The notes under the pieces are model-generated. The model was given only the letters and a program-made list of their open reading frames with translations, was not told the origin of the DNA and did no database searches. DNA of 64,000 nucleotides from Cellulomonas xylanilytica (lineage in GTDB: Bacteria; Actinomycetota; Actinomycetes; Actinomycetales; Cellulomonadaceae). The position numbers were made by a program, and so were the translations under genes. The stretch spans positions 62,001 to 126,000 of the forward strand of contig NZ_BJUB01000010.1 in NCBI RefSeq assembly GCF_007989805.1, in the 5' to 3' direction. Below, one piece after another: positions 44,573-52,385 of the stretch. Within the stretch, counting starts at the first letter, position 1. Each line of letters opens with the position of its first letter.

Positions 44573-46531
44573 GTGACGTCCACCCCGCCCGCCGACCCTG
44601 CCGTCCGGACGCCCCCCGACGCCGGCACCCCGACGCGGGCCTGGCTGGTGGCGCTGCTGACCGTGCTGGCCGTCGAGATGATCCGCGCGAGCGGCCCGCT
44701 GCTGGACCGGGCGTTCGCGGCCGGCGTGGTCGAGGCCGCACTGACGGCGCTGGGCACCTACGCCGGCGCGGGCCTGGTCGCCGCGCTCCTGCTACTGGCC
44801 GTCGGGCGGACGTCGGGGACGCCGGACGCCCGCACCCTGCTGGTCGGTGCCGGGGTGCTCGGTGTGCTGCGCCTGGTGGTCCAGGCGCTCGGCGGCGGTG
44901 CGCTGTTCGTGGTCGGCCTGGTCACGGTCGCGGTGGCCGTCGGGGTGCTCACCCTGGCGGTCGCGTTCGTCGCCGGCCGGCCCGCCGGGGGTCGTCAGGC
45001 GGCCATCGGCCTGATGCTCGGGTGCGGCCTGTCCGTCGGGCTGCAGCTCGTGCTGGGGACGTGGGACGCGGTCTGGCGCGACGGGTGGACCGGCTGGGTG
45101 GTCGCCGTCGTCCTCGCGGTCGGCGTCGTGGTGACCGCCCGCGGGCTCGTCGCGTTCACGGCCGCGTCGTCGGCGGAGGCGACCGGCCGGCCCCGCCGCC
45201 TGTGGGTGCTCGGGCTGTTCCTGGCGCTCGCCGCGATGATCGTTGCCAACCCGGCGTTCGTGGCCTCGCAGTCCGGGGTCGCGCTCGGCTGGGCGGGACT
45301 GGTGGTCGTCGTCGCCAACACCCTCGGCGTCTGGACCCTCCTACGACCCGACCCGTGGCCGGCCGCCGTGCGCGTCACCGCCGCGGTGCTGCTCGTCGCC
45401 GGGGTGGCGTGCGCGCTGTGGCTCACCGGCATCGGGGCACTGGTCGCGGTGGTCGTCCTGCAGCTCACGCTCGGCATCGTGCTCGCCACCGCCCTGAGCG
45501 CCCACCGGCCGGCCCCGCGCGGGATCCCTCGGACCGGTGCGGCCACCCTGGTCGTGGGCCTCGGCACCATCGGACCGCTGCTGCTGTACATGCTCGACTA
45601 CGACGTCCCCCTGCCGGTCGACAACGTCTGGGTGATCGTCCTGGCGGCGGTCGGCCTCGCGTTGTCCGGGCTGCGCCGGCGCACCCCCGGCGCCGTCCCG
45701 GCGATCACGAGCCCCGACCGGCTGCCCGCCCGCACCAGCTCCGTGCGGCTGCTGGTCCTGCCGGCGGTGGTCCTCGCCGTCGTCGGGCTGGTGCCGTCCA
45801 CGACGAGCACCACCGGCGCCGCGGTGCCCGCGCGGGCGGCCGACGAGCCCCTCACGCTGGTCGACTGGAACCTGCACTACGGGGTCTCTCCGCTGACCGC
45901 CGTGGACCTGGAGGGCATCGCGGCGACCATCGAGGCCCAGGACCCCGACGTCGTCACGCTCCAGGAGGTCCAGCGCGGCTGGGTGTTCGGCGGCGGCTCC
46001 GACATGGCCACGTGGCTCGCGCACCGGCTGGGCATGACCATCCACTTCGCGCCCGCGGCGGACCACCAGTTCGGCAACGCGGTGCTGGCCCGCTCGGAGC
46101 TGACCGACTCCGTCGTGCACGCGCTGCCCTACGGCGCCGGGCCGCAGAGCCGCTCGGCGCTGTCGACCACGCTGACCACCGCCGACGGCACGCCGCTGCG
46201 TGTGACGTCGATCCACACGCAGCACCGGGAGTCGAACACCCCGACCCGGCTGGAGCAGCTCGAGGCCCTGGCCGACGCGGAGCCGGTCACACCGCCCGCG
46301 ATCCTCGCCGGCGACCTCAACGCCGAGCCCGGCTGGCCGGAGATCGACCTGCTGGAGGCCGCCGGGTGGGTCGCGCCGGACGACGACTCGCTCACGTCAC
46401 CGGCACTCGACCCGGCGTACAAGATCGACTGGGTGCTCGGCCAGGGGGTGACGTTCGACCAGGCCACGGCCGCGTCCACCGACCTGTCCGACCACCGGCC
46501 GCTGGTGGCGACGTTCACCGTCGACGACTGA
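44573..46531 (+). CDS. endonuclease/exonuclease/phosphatase domain anchored by a multi-pass membrane domain
   Basis: A 652-aa protein. Residues about 20-420 hold roughly a dozen hydrophobic helices. Residues about 425-650 are an EEP (DNase I-like) domain: LTLVDWNLHYG, VVTLQEVQRGW (metal Glu), IHTQHRESN, LAGDLNAEPGWPE and TDLSDHRPLVATF (catalytic Asp-His). The chemistry is metal-dependent phosphodiester hydrolysis of DNA, phosphoinositide or sphingolipid-type substrates. The orientation of the catalytic domain is not certain but is probably outside. Its substrate is unknown. Confidence 0.87.
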   Translation: MTSTPPADPAVRTPPDAGTPTRAWLVALLTVLAVEMIRASGPLLDRAFAAGVVEAALTALGTYAGAGLVAALLLLAVGRTSGTPDARTLLVGAGVLGVLRLVVQALGGGALFVVGLVTVAVAVGVLTLAVAFVAGRPAGGRQAAIGLMLGCGLSVGLQLVLGTWDAVWRDGWTGWVVAVVLAVGVVVTARGLVAFTAASSAEATGRPRRLWVLGLFLALAAMIVANPAFVASQSGVALGWAGLVVVVANTLGVWTLLRPDPWPAAVRVTAAVLLVAGVACALWLTGIGALVAVVVLQLTLGIVLATALSAHRPAPRGIPRTGAATLVVGLGTIGPLLLYMLDYDVPLPVDNVWVIVLAAVGLALSGLRRRTPGAVPAITSPDRLPARTSSVRLLVLPAVVLAVVGLVPSTTSTTGAAVPARAADEPLTLVDWNLHYGVSPLTAVDLEGIAATIEAQDPDVVTLQEVQRGWVFGGGSDMATWLAHRLGMTIHFAPAADHQFGNAVLARSELTDSVVHALPYGAGPQSRSALSTTLTTADGTPLRVTSIHTQHRESNTPTRLEQLEALADAEPVTPPAILAGDLNAEPGWPEIDLLEAAGWVAPDDDSLTSPALDPAYKIDWVLGQGVTFDQATAASTDLSDHRPLVATFTVDD

Positions 46532-46572
46532 GCCCGGACGACGCCTGCCGCACCCCAGGGCAGACTCGACCC

Positions 46573-48909
46573 ATGACGTCCCGCACGCCCCTGCCCTCCC
46601 GTCCGGTCGCCGACCCCCGCGCGGTCGTCCTCGGACCGACGTACCGGCTGACGGTCCTGACGGACGGGCTGGTCCGGCTCGAGCACTCCCCCGACGGCGT
46701 CTTCGAGGACCGCGCGTCCACGTTCGCCCTGAACCGCGGGCTCCCCGTGCCGGACTTCCGGGTGATCGAGTCGCCGACCCACGTCGAGGTCCTCACCGCC
46801 CGCTTCCACCTCGTCTACGACCGCAGGCCGTTCAGCACGAGCGGCCTGAGCGTGGCGGTGCTCGGCGGCATCAGCTCCTACCACTCGGTGTGGCGCTACG
46901 GCGAGGAGCCGACGGGGCTCGGCGGCACCGCCCGCACGCTCGACCTGGCCGACGGCGCCATCCCGCTCGAGCCCGGTGTCGTGTCGCGACAGGGCTTCGC
47001 GGTCCTCGACGACTCGCGGTCGATGGTGTTCGACGACGAGGGCTGGGTGGCCCCTCGTGACGGGACGCGCACCGACCTGTACGTCTTCGCGTACGGCCTC
47101 GACCATCGCGCGGCCGTCGAGGCGTTCTACGCGGTCTCCGGTCCGACGCCGCTGCTGCCCCGGTTCGCGCTCGGCAACTGGTGGAGCCGGTTCCACCGGT
47201 ACTCCGCCGACAGCTACGCGGCCCTCCTCGACCGGTTCGCCGACGAGGGCCTGCCGTTCAGCGTGGCCGTGCTCGACATGGACTGGCACGTCACCGACGT
47301 CGACCCGGCCCTCGGCAGCGGCTGGACCGGCTACACGTGGAACCGGTCCCTGTTCCCCGACCCGGCGGCGTTCCTGGCGTCCCTGCACGAGCGCGGCCTG
47401 CGGGTCACCCTCAACGTGCACCCCGCCGACGGCGTCCGGCCGCACGAGGACGCGTTCCCCGCGATGAAGGCCGCGCTGGGCCGGGACACCGACGACGCCA
47501 TCCCGTTCGACGTGACCGACCGCGCGTTCCTCGACGCCTACTTCGACGTGCTGCACCGAGGGCTGGAGGACGACGGGGTCGACTTCTGGTGGCTCGACTG
47601 GCAGTCCGGCCCGCACTCGCGCGTCGCCGGCATCGACCCGCTCTGGATGCTCAACCACTTCCACTTCCTCGACAGCGCGCGCGACGGCCGCACGCCGCTG
47701 ACGTTCTCCCGCTACGCCGGGCCCGGCAGCCACCGGTACCCGGTCGGGTTCAGCGGCGACACCGTCATCTCGTGGGCGTCGCTGGCGTTCCAGCCGTACT
47801 TCACGGCGACCGCGTCGAACATCGGCTACGGCTGGTGGAGCCACGACATCGGCGGCCACATGTTCGGCGGCAAGGACGACGAGCTGGCCACGCGCTGGCT
47901 GCAGCTGGGGGTGTTCTCCCCGATCCTGCGCCTGCACTCGGGCGCCAACCCGTTCACCGCCAAGGAGCCGTGGACGTTCGAGCCGGCCGCGCACGCGGTC
48001 ATGACCGAGCACCTGCGGCTGCGGCACCGCCTGCTGCCGTACCTGCACACGATGAACCACCGCGCCGCGCACGGCCGCCCGCTGGTGGAGCCGCTGTACC
48101 ACCGGTGGCCGTCGTCGGACGAGGCCTACGACCAGCCGAACCAGTTCCTGTTCGGCACCGAGCTGGTGGTCGCGCCCCTGACCAGCCCCGCGGACCCGCA
48201 CACCCGGCTCGCCTCCGTGCGCGCGTGGCTGCCGGAGGGCACGTGGGTCGACGTGTTCACCGGGCTGGTCTACGACGGCGGCCGCGAGCTGCTGCTCCAC
48301 CGCGACCTGACGAGCATCCCCGTGCTCGCCCCGGCCGGCGCGATCGTCCCGCTCGACGGCGCCGCGGTCCCCGGCAACGACCCCGCGAACCCGGCGTCGC
48401 TCGAGGTGCTGGTCGTCGTCGGTGCCGACGGGTCGTTCACGCTGGTCGAGGACGACGGCACCGCCGACGGGATCGCCCGCACCCGGCTCACGTCCGCCGC
48501 CGGCACGTTCACGGTGCACCCCGCCGAGGGGCTCGTCGGCTGCCTGCCCACCACGCGCACCTGGACGGTCACGTTCCTGGCGTTCGACGGCACCCCGGTC
48601 GTCCGCGGGCTGGCCGGCCACGTGGAGCGGCAGAGCGACCGCGTCTCGGTGACCGTCGAGGACGTCCCGGTCGACGCCACGCTCACCATCGACCTGGGCC
48701 CGGACCCGCGGCTCGCCCCGAACGACGTCGCCGGCCGCCTGTTCACGCTCCTGGACCGCGCGCGGATCAGCTACGACCTGAAGACCCGCATCCACGGCAT
48801 CGCCACGTCGGACGCCCCGCTGTCGGTCCGCGCGTCGCACCTGCAGTCCCTGGACCTGGACGCCCCTGTGGCCACCGCGGTCGGCGAGCTGCTCCTGGCC
48901 CGCACCTGA
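46573..48909 (+). CDS. GH31 alpha-glycosidase (alpha-glucosidase/alpha-xylosidase type)
   Basis: A 778-aa glycoside hydrolase of family 31, without a signal peptide and therefore cytoplasmic. The barrel carries the nucleophile Asp342 in DFWWLDWQSG and the acid/base Asp396 in VGFSGDTVIS. DMDWHVTDV and WNRSLFPD are subsite segments. The N-terminal beta-sandwich and C-terminal domains are complete. It would cleave terminal alpha-linked glucose or xylose from imported oligosaccharides. The ATG at 46573 follows CAGACT (46561-46566) by 6 nt, so it is leaderless. No transporter genes are adjacent. Confidence 0.92.
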   Translation: MTSRTPLPSRPVADPRAVVLGPTYRLTVLTDGLVRLEHSPDGVFEDRASTFALNRGLPVPDFRVIESPTHVEVLTARFHLVYDRRPFSTSGLSVAVLGGISSYHSVWRYGEEPTGLGGTARTLDLADGAIPLEPGVVSRQGFAVLDDSRSMVFDDEGWVAPRDGTRTDLYVFAYGLDHRAAVEAFYAVSGPTPLLPRFALGNWWSRFHRYSADSYAALLDRFADEGLPFSVAVLDMDWHVTDVDPALGSGWTGYTWNRSLFPDPAAFLASLHERGLRVTLNVHPADGVRPHEDAFPAMKAALGRDTDDAIPFDVTDRAFLDAYFDVLHRGLEDDGVDFWWLDWQSGPHSRVAGIDPLWMLNHFHFLDSARDGRTPLTFSRYAGPGSHRYPVGFSGDTVISWASLAFQPYFTATASNIGYGWWSHDIGGHMFGGKDDELATRWLQLGVFSPILRLHSGANPFTAKEPWTFEPAAHAVMTEHLRLRHRLLPYLHTMNHRAAHGRPLVEPLYHRWPSSDEAYDQPNQFLFGTELVVAPLTSPADPHTRLASVRAWLPEGTWVDVFTGLVYDGGRELLLHRDLTSIPVLAPAGAIVPLDGAAVPGNDPANPASLEVLVVVGADGSFTLVEDDGTADGIARTRLTSAAGTFTVHPAEGLVGCLPTTRTWTVTFLAFDGTPVVRGLAGHVERQSDRVSVTVEDVPVDATLTIDLGPDPRLAPNDVAGRLFTLLDRARISYDLKTRIHGIATSDAPLSVRASHLQSLDLDAPVATAVGELLLART

Positions 48910-48973
48910 CGAAGCCGACCTGGGTGCCGGTCAGGTGCCTGTGCCGTCACTGGTGTCGGGTTCGACGAGCGGG

Positions 48974-49993
48974 CTAGCGCAGGTGCTGCACGATCGTGCC
49001 GGCGCCCGACGCGGCGAGCGACACCTCGGCGATCGCCCCGTTGACCAGTGCGAGCTGAGGCGGCACGTGCCCGATGTCCAGGTCGTAGAGGACCGGGACC
49101 TCGAGCATGCCGAGCGCGTCCTGCACCGCGTCCAGCTGCGAGAAGACGCGTGAGCCCGGAGCGCTCGTCCGCCCCAGCAGGACGCCGGTCGCGCGGTCGA
49201 ACCAGCCGGCGAGGCGGAGATGGTGCAGCATGCGCGCGGCCGCGAACGCGTCCACCTCCGCCACCTCGAGGTAGACGAGCAGACCGTCGTCGTGCGACCC
49301 GTGGAACCCGTCGATCCTTCCGAACGGCGTGCCCGGCAGCATCGACACGGTCTCCAGGCAGCCGCCCAGGAGCCGTCCCCGCAGCGTGCCCACCTCCCGG
49401 CCCCCGAGGGAGCGCCAGCGCGACGGCTCCGTGAGCACCATCTCGCTCACCTCGGGCTGTGCCTCGAAGTCGGCCCACGCCTTCTGGTGGTGGCTCGCGG
49501 GGCCCTGTGTCACGGTCGCGCCGGCAGGCGCGGTCGCCACGTCGAGCCAGTGCAGGAGAGGTGCCGGGACACGGAACGGGGTGTCCATCAGCGGGGGCCC
49601 GTGCAGGGTCGCGATCCCGGTGAGCAGCGTCAGCGGGAGCAGGAGCGTGCTGATGTCGGAGTAGCCGACGAGCCAGGTCGGCTCCGCCTGCGCGATCGCG
49701 TCGATGTCCAGCAGCGGCAGCAGGTCGATCGCCAGCTCACCGCCCCACGGCGGCACGACCGCCCGGACCCGCGGGTCGGTGAGCATCCGGGTCAGCTCCG
49801 CGGCACGCTCGGCTGCCGGTGCGCTCGTCGCGCCGGTCCCGTCCATGCAGCGCCCGACCTCCACCTCGAACCCGCGGCTGCGCAGGTCCGCGACGCAGAA
49901 GTCGAGCCGCGGCCGGAGGGCGTCCGAGACACCCGTCGACGGCGACGTGACGCCGATGACGTCACCGGGTCGCAGCGGGGCGGGGTAGCGCAT
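48974..49993 (-). CDS. S66-family serine peptidase (LD-carboxypeptidase/MccF-like)
   Basis: A 339-aa peptidase of family S66. The nucleophile Ser is in the elbow VGYSDIST (about 117), the catalytic Glu in LLVYLEVAEVD and the His in YDLDIGHVPPQLAL. Family members are LD-carboxypeptidases that trim murein tetrapeptides in the cytoplasm, or MccF enzymes that cut microcin C-like aminoacyl nucleotides. AAGGAG precedes the ATG. It lies 12 bp downstream of lpdA and is probably in its operon. Confidence 0.88.
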   Translation of the reverse strand: MRYPAPLRPGDVIGVTSPSTGVSDALRPRLDFCVADLRSRGFEVEVGRCMDGTGATSAPAAERAAELTRMLTDPRVRAVVPPWGGELAIDLLPLLDIDAIAQAEPTWLVGYSDISTLLLPLTLLTGIATLHGPPLMDTPFRVPAPLLHWLDVATAPAGATVTQGPASHHQKAWADFEAQPEVSEMVLTEPSRWRSLGGREVGTLRGRLLGGCLETVSMLPGTPFGRIDGFHGSHDDGLLVYLEVAEVDAFAAARMLHHLRLAGWFDRATGVLLGRTSAPGSRVFSQLDAVQDALGMLEVPVLYDLDIGHVPPQLALVNGAIAEVSLAASGAGTIVQHLR

Positions 49994-50005
49994 GTCGCTC
50001 CTTGA

Positions 50006-51454
50006 TCAGTCGTCGATGCGGTGGTGCAGGATGCGGGCGACCTCGGCCATCGTGCCGGACATCGACGGGTACACCGTCGCGGTCTCGGCCAGCTGGTCGG
50101 TGGTGAGGCGGTGCGTCACGGCGAGGGTCAGCGGGTAGATCGACTCGCTGGCACGGGGCCCGACCACCACCGCGCCGAGCACCGTGCCCGTACCGGCGTG
50201 GGCGAAGATCTTGATGAACCCGTCGCGCACGCCGAGCATCTTGGCGCGCGGGTTGCGCGCCAGCGGCAGCATGCTCACCGAGTACTTCACGCCCTGCTCG
50301 TGCAGCTGCGCCTCGGACGACCCGACGGTGGCGATCTCGGGCGACGTGAAGATGTTCGCGGACACCCCGCGCAGGGACAGCGGCTTCACGGCGTCGCCCA
50401 GCGCGTGGGCCATCGCCAGCCGGCCCTGCACGGCCGCGACGGACGCCAGGGGCAGCACCCCGGTCACGTCACCGGCGGCGTACACGCCCCGGACGTTGGT
50501 GCGGGACACCTTGTCCACCTCGATGTGCCCGGACGGCGTGAGCCGCACCCCGGCCTCCTCGAGGCCCAGCCCGGCGGTGGTCGGGATCGAGCCGACCGCG
50601 AACAGGACGTGGGACCCCTCGATCACACGGCCGTCGGCGAGGGTGACCTCGACCCCGTCGGCGGTCCGGCGGGCACCCGCGGCGCGCGACTGCGACATGA
50701 CCGTCATGCCGCGGGTCTTGAACACGTCCTCGAGCAGCTGGGCGGCGTCGGCGTCCTCGCCCGGCAGCACCCGCTCGCGGCTGGAGACCAGGACGACGTC
50801 GGCGCCGAGCGAGGTGTAGGCACCGGCGAACTCGGCACCGGTCACGCCGGAGCCGACCACGATCAGCCGCTTCGGCAGGGCGTCCAGGTCGTAGAGCTGG
50901 GTCCAGGTGAGGATGCGCTCGCCGTCGGGCCGTGCCGAGTCGAGCGTGCGCGGGGTGGCGCCGGTGGCGATGAGCACGACGTCGGCCTCGAGCGTGAGGT
51001 CCTCGACGCCCTCCTGCCGGGTCACGACGACGCGCGACGGGCCGTCGAGCCGCGCGTGCCCGAGCAGGATCGTCACGCCCTCGCGCTCGAGCCGCGCCCG
51101 GATGTCCGCCGACTGCGCGGCCGCGAGCGCCTTGACGCGCGTGTTCACGGCGGCGAGGTCGATGCGGTGCCGCAGCTCCTCCAGGGCGCCCGACAAGGGC
51201 GTGCCGTCGAGCCGGATGCCCAGCTCGGGTGCACGGTCGGCGATGGTCATCCACTCGGCGGTCGCGATGAGCGTCTTGGAGGGCACCACGTCGGTCAGCA
51301 CGGCCGCCCCGCCCATGCCTGCCGCCTCGACGACGGTGACGTCCGCCCCGAGCCGCCTGCCGACGAGGGCCGCCTCGTAGCCACCGGGTCCACCGCCGAC
51401 GATGACGACGCGGACGGCGGGCGACTCGGGCGATCTCGGCTCAGCGGTGCTCAC
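50006..51454 (-). CDS. lpdA: NAD(P)H-quinone reductase LpdA (flavoprotein disulfide reductase family)
   Basis: A 482-aa FAD enzyme with two dinucleotide folds (VIVGGGPGGYEAALVGRRLG, then VVGSGVTGAEFAGAY) and the GVYAAGDVTG FAD motif. Where dihydrolipoamide dehydrogenases have a redox Cys pair, this protein reads GGAAVLTDVVPSK, with no cysteines. That matches M. tuberculosis Rv3303c (LpdA), a quinone reductase, rather than a true lipoamide dehydrogenase. GTG 51454 is 8 nt after a CAGAAT -10 on the minus strand. It is divergent from the purine nucleoside phosphorylase gene, a neighbourhood shared with M. tuberculosis. Confidence 0.9.
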   Translation of the reverse strand: MSTAEPRSPESPAVRVVIVGGGPGGYEAALVGRRLGADVTVVEAAGMGGAAVLTDVVPSKTLIATAEWMTIADRAPELGIRLDGTPLSGALEELRHRIDLAAVNTRVKALAAAQSADIRARLEREGVTILLGHARLDGPSRVVVTRQEGVEDLTLEADVVLIATGATPRTLDSARPDGERILTWTQLYDLDALPKRLIVVGSGVTGAEFAGAYTSLGADVVLVSSRERVLPGEDADAAQLLEDVFKTRGMTVMSQSRAAGARRTADGVEVTLADGRVIEGSHVLFAVGSIPTTAGLGLEEAGVRLTPSGHIEVDKVSRTNVRGVYAAGDVTGVLPLASVAAVQGRLAMAHALGDAVKPLSLRGVSANIFTSPEIATVGSSEAQLHEQGVKYSVSMLPLARNPRAKMLGVRDGFIKIFAHAGTGTVLGAVVVGPRASESIYPLTLAVTHRLTTDQLAETATVYPSMSGTMAEVARILHHRIDD

Positions 51455-51496
51455 GAGCACCCATTCTGCCCGTCCGACGCCGTGCGGCCAGCGCGT

Positions 51497-51502
51497 TAGC
51501 CT
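51497..51502 (+). promoter_or_regulatory. -10 box of the purine nucleoside phosphorylase gene
   Basis: TAGCCT ends 6 nt before the ATG at 51509, the leaderless pattern. Confidence 0.5.
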
Positions 51503-51508
51503 CGGTCC

Positions 51509-52348
51509 ATGAGCGACGTCACACCTGCCCCCGACCTCGACGACCCCACGACCGACCCGTTCGACATCGCCCGGGAGGCCGCCGCATACATCGCGCAGGC
51601 GACCGGCGTGGCGCGTCATCACGTCGCCCTGGTGCTCGGGTCCGGCTGGGGCGGGGCCGCGGAGCTGCTGGGCGAGACGGTCGCGGAACTGCCCAGCCAC
51701 GACGTCCCGGGGTTCGCCGCGCCGGCCGTCGTCGGGCACGTCGGCACCATCCGGTCCATCCGGATCGAGGGCACCGACCGGCACGCGCTCGTGCTGGGCT
51801 CGCGCACCCACCTCTACGAGGGCCGGGGCGTGCGCCGGGTGGTCCACGGTGTGCGGACGGCGGCCGCGACGGGCGCGTCGACCGTCGTGCTGACCAACGG
51901 CTGCGGCGGTCTCAACCCGCTGTGGGGTCCGGGCACGCCGGTGCTCATCAACGACCACCTCAACCTCACGGCCACCTCCCCGCTCGAGGGCGCCACTTTC
52001 GTCGACCTCACGGACCTGTACTCGAGCCGCCTGCGCGCGGTCGCGCGCGAGGTGGACCCGACGCTCGACGAGGGCGTCTACGTGCAGTTCCGCGGCCCGC
52101 ACTACGAGACGCCCGCCGAGGTCCGGATGGCCGGCACGCTCGGCGGCGACCTCGTCGGCATGTCGACGACGCTCGAGGCCATCGCCGCTCGCCAGGCCGG
52201 CATCGAGGTGCTCGGGATCTCGCTCGTCACCAACCTCGCCGCAGGCATCAGCCCCGAGCCGCTGTCGCACGAGGAGGTCCTCGAGGCCGGCCGCGCGGCG
52301 GGCCCTCGGATCAGCGCGCTGCTCGCCCAGATCGTGCGCCGGCTGTAA
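51509..52348 (+). CDS. deoD: purine nucleoside phosphorylase (trimeric class)
   Basis: A 279-aa PNP of the low-molecular-mass trimeric type. Phosphate binding is by LVLGSGWGG and SRTHLYEG, the sugar/base pocket has YVQFRGPHYETPAE, and GMSTTLEAIAARQ and the base-reading Asn in VTNLAAGIS are present. It phosphorolyses inosine and guanosine (and deoxy forms) to the base and (deoxy)ribose-1-phosphate. It corresponds to Rv3307 (named deoD/punA). The phosphohexomutase-family gene follows after 37 bp. The start is leaderless. Confidence 0.94.
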   Translation: MSDVTPAPDLDDPTTDPFDIAREAAAYIAQATGVARHHVALVLGSGWGGAAELLGETVAELPSHDVPGFAAPAVVGHVGTIRSIRIEGTDRHALVLGSRTHLYEGRGVRRVVHGVRTAAATGASTVVLTNGCGGLNPLWGPGTPVLINDHLNLTATSPLEGATFVDLTDLYSSRLRAVAREVDPTLDEGVYVQFRGPHYETPAEVRMAGTLGGDLVGMSTTLEAIAARQAGIEVLGISLVTNLAAGISPEPLSHEEVLEAGRAAGPRISALLAQIVRRL

Positions 52349-52373
52349 GCGGGCGCGCACCCGGCGGGCTGAG

Positions 52374-52379
52374 TACGTT
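52374..52379 (+). promoter_or_regulatory. -10 box of the phosphohexomutase gene
   Basis: TACGTT ends 6 nt before the ATG at 52386. Confidence 0.4.
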
Positions 52380-52385
52380 GGCCCC

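Noticed and set aside
50006..51454. Dihydrolipoamide dehydrogenase
   Set aside because: The redox-active cysteine pair is missing, so the lipoamide reaction is not expected.
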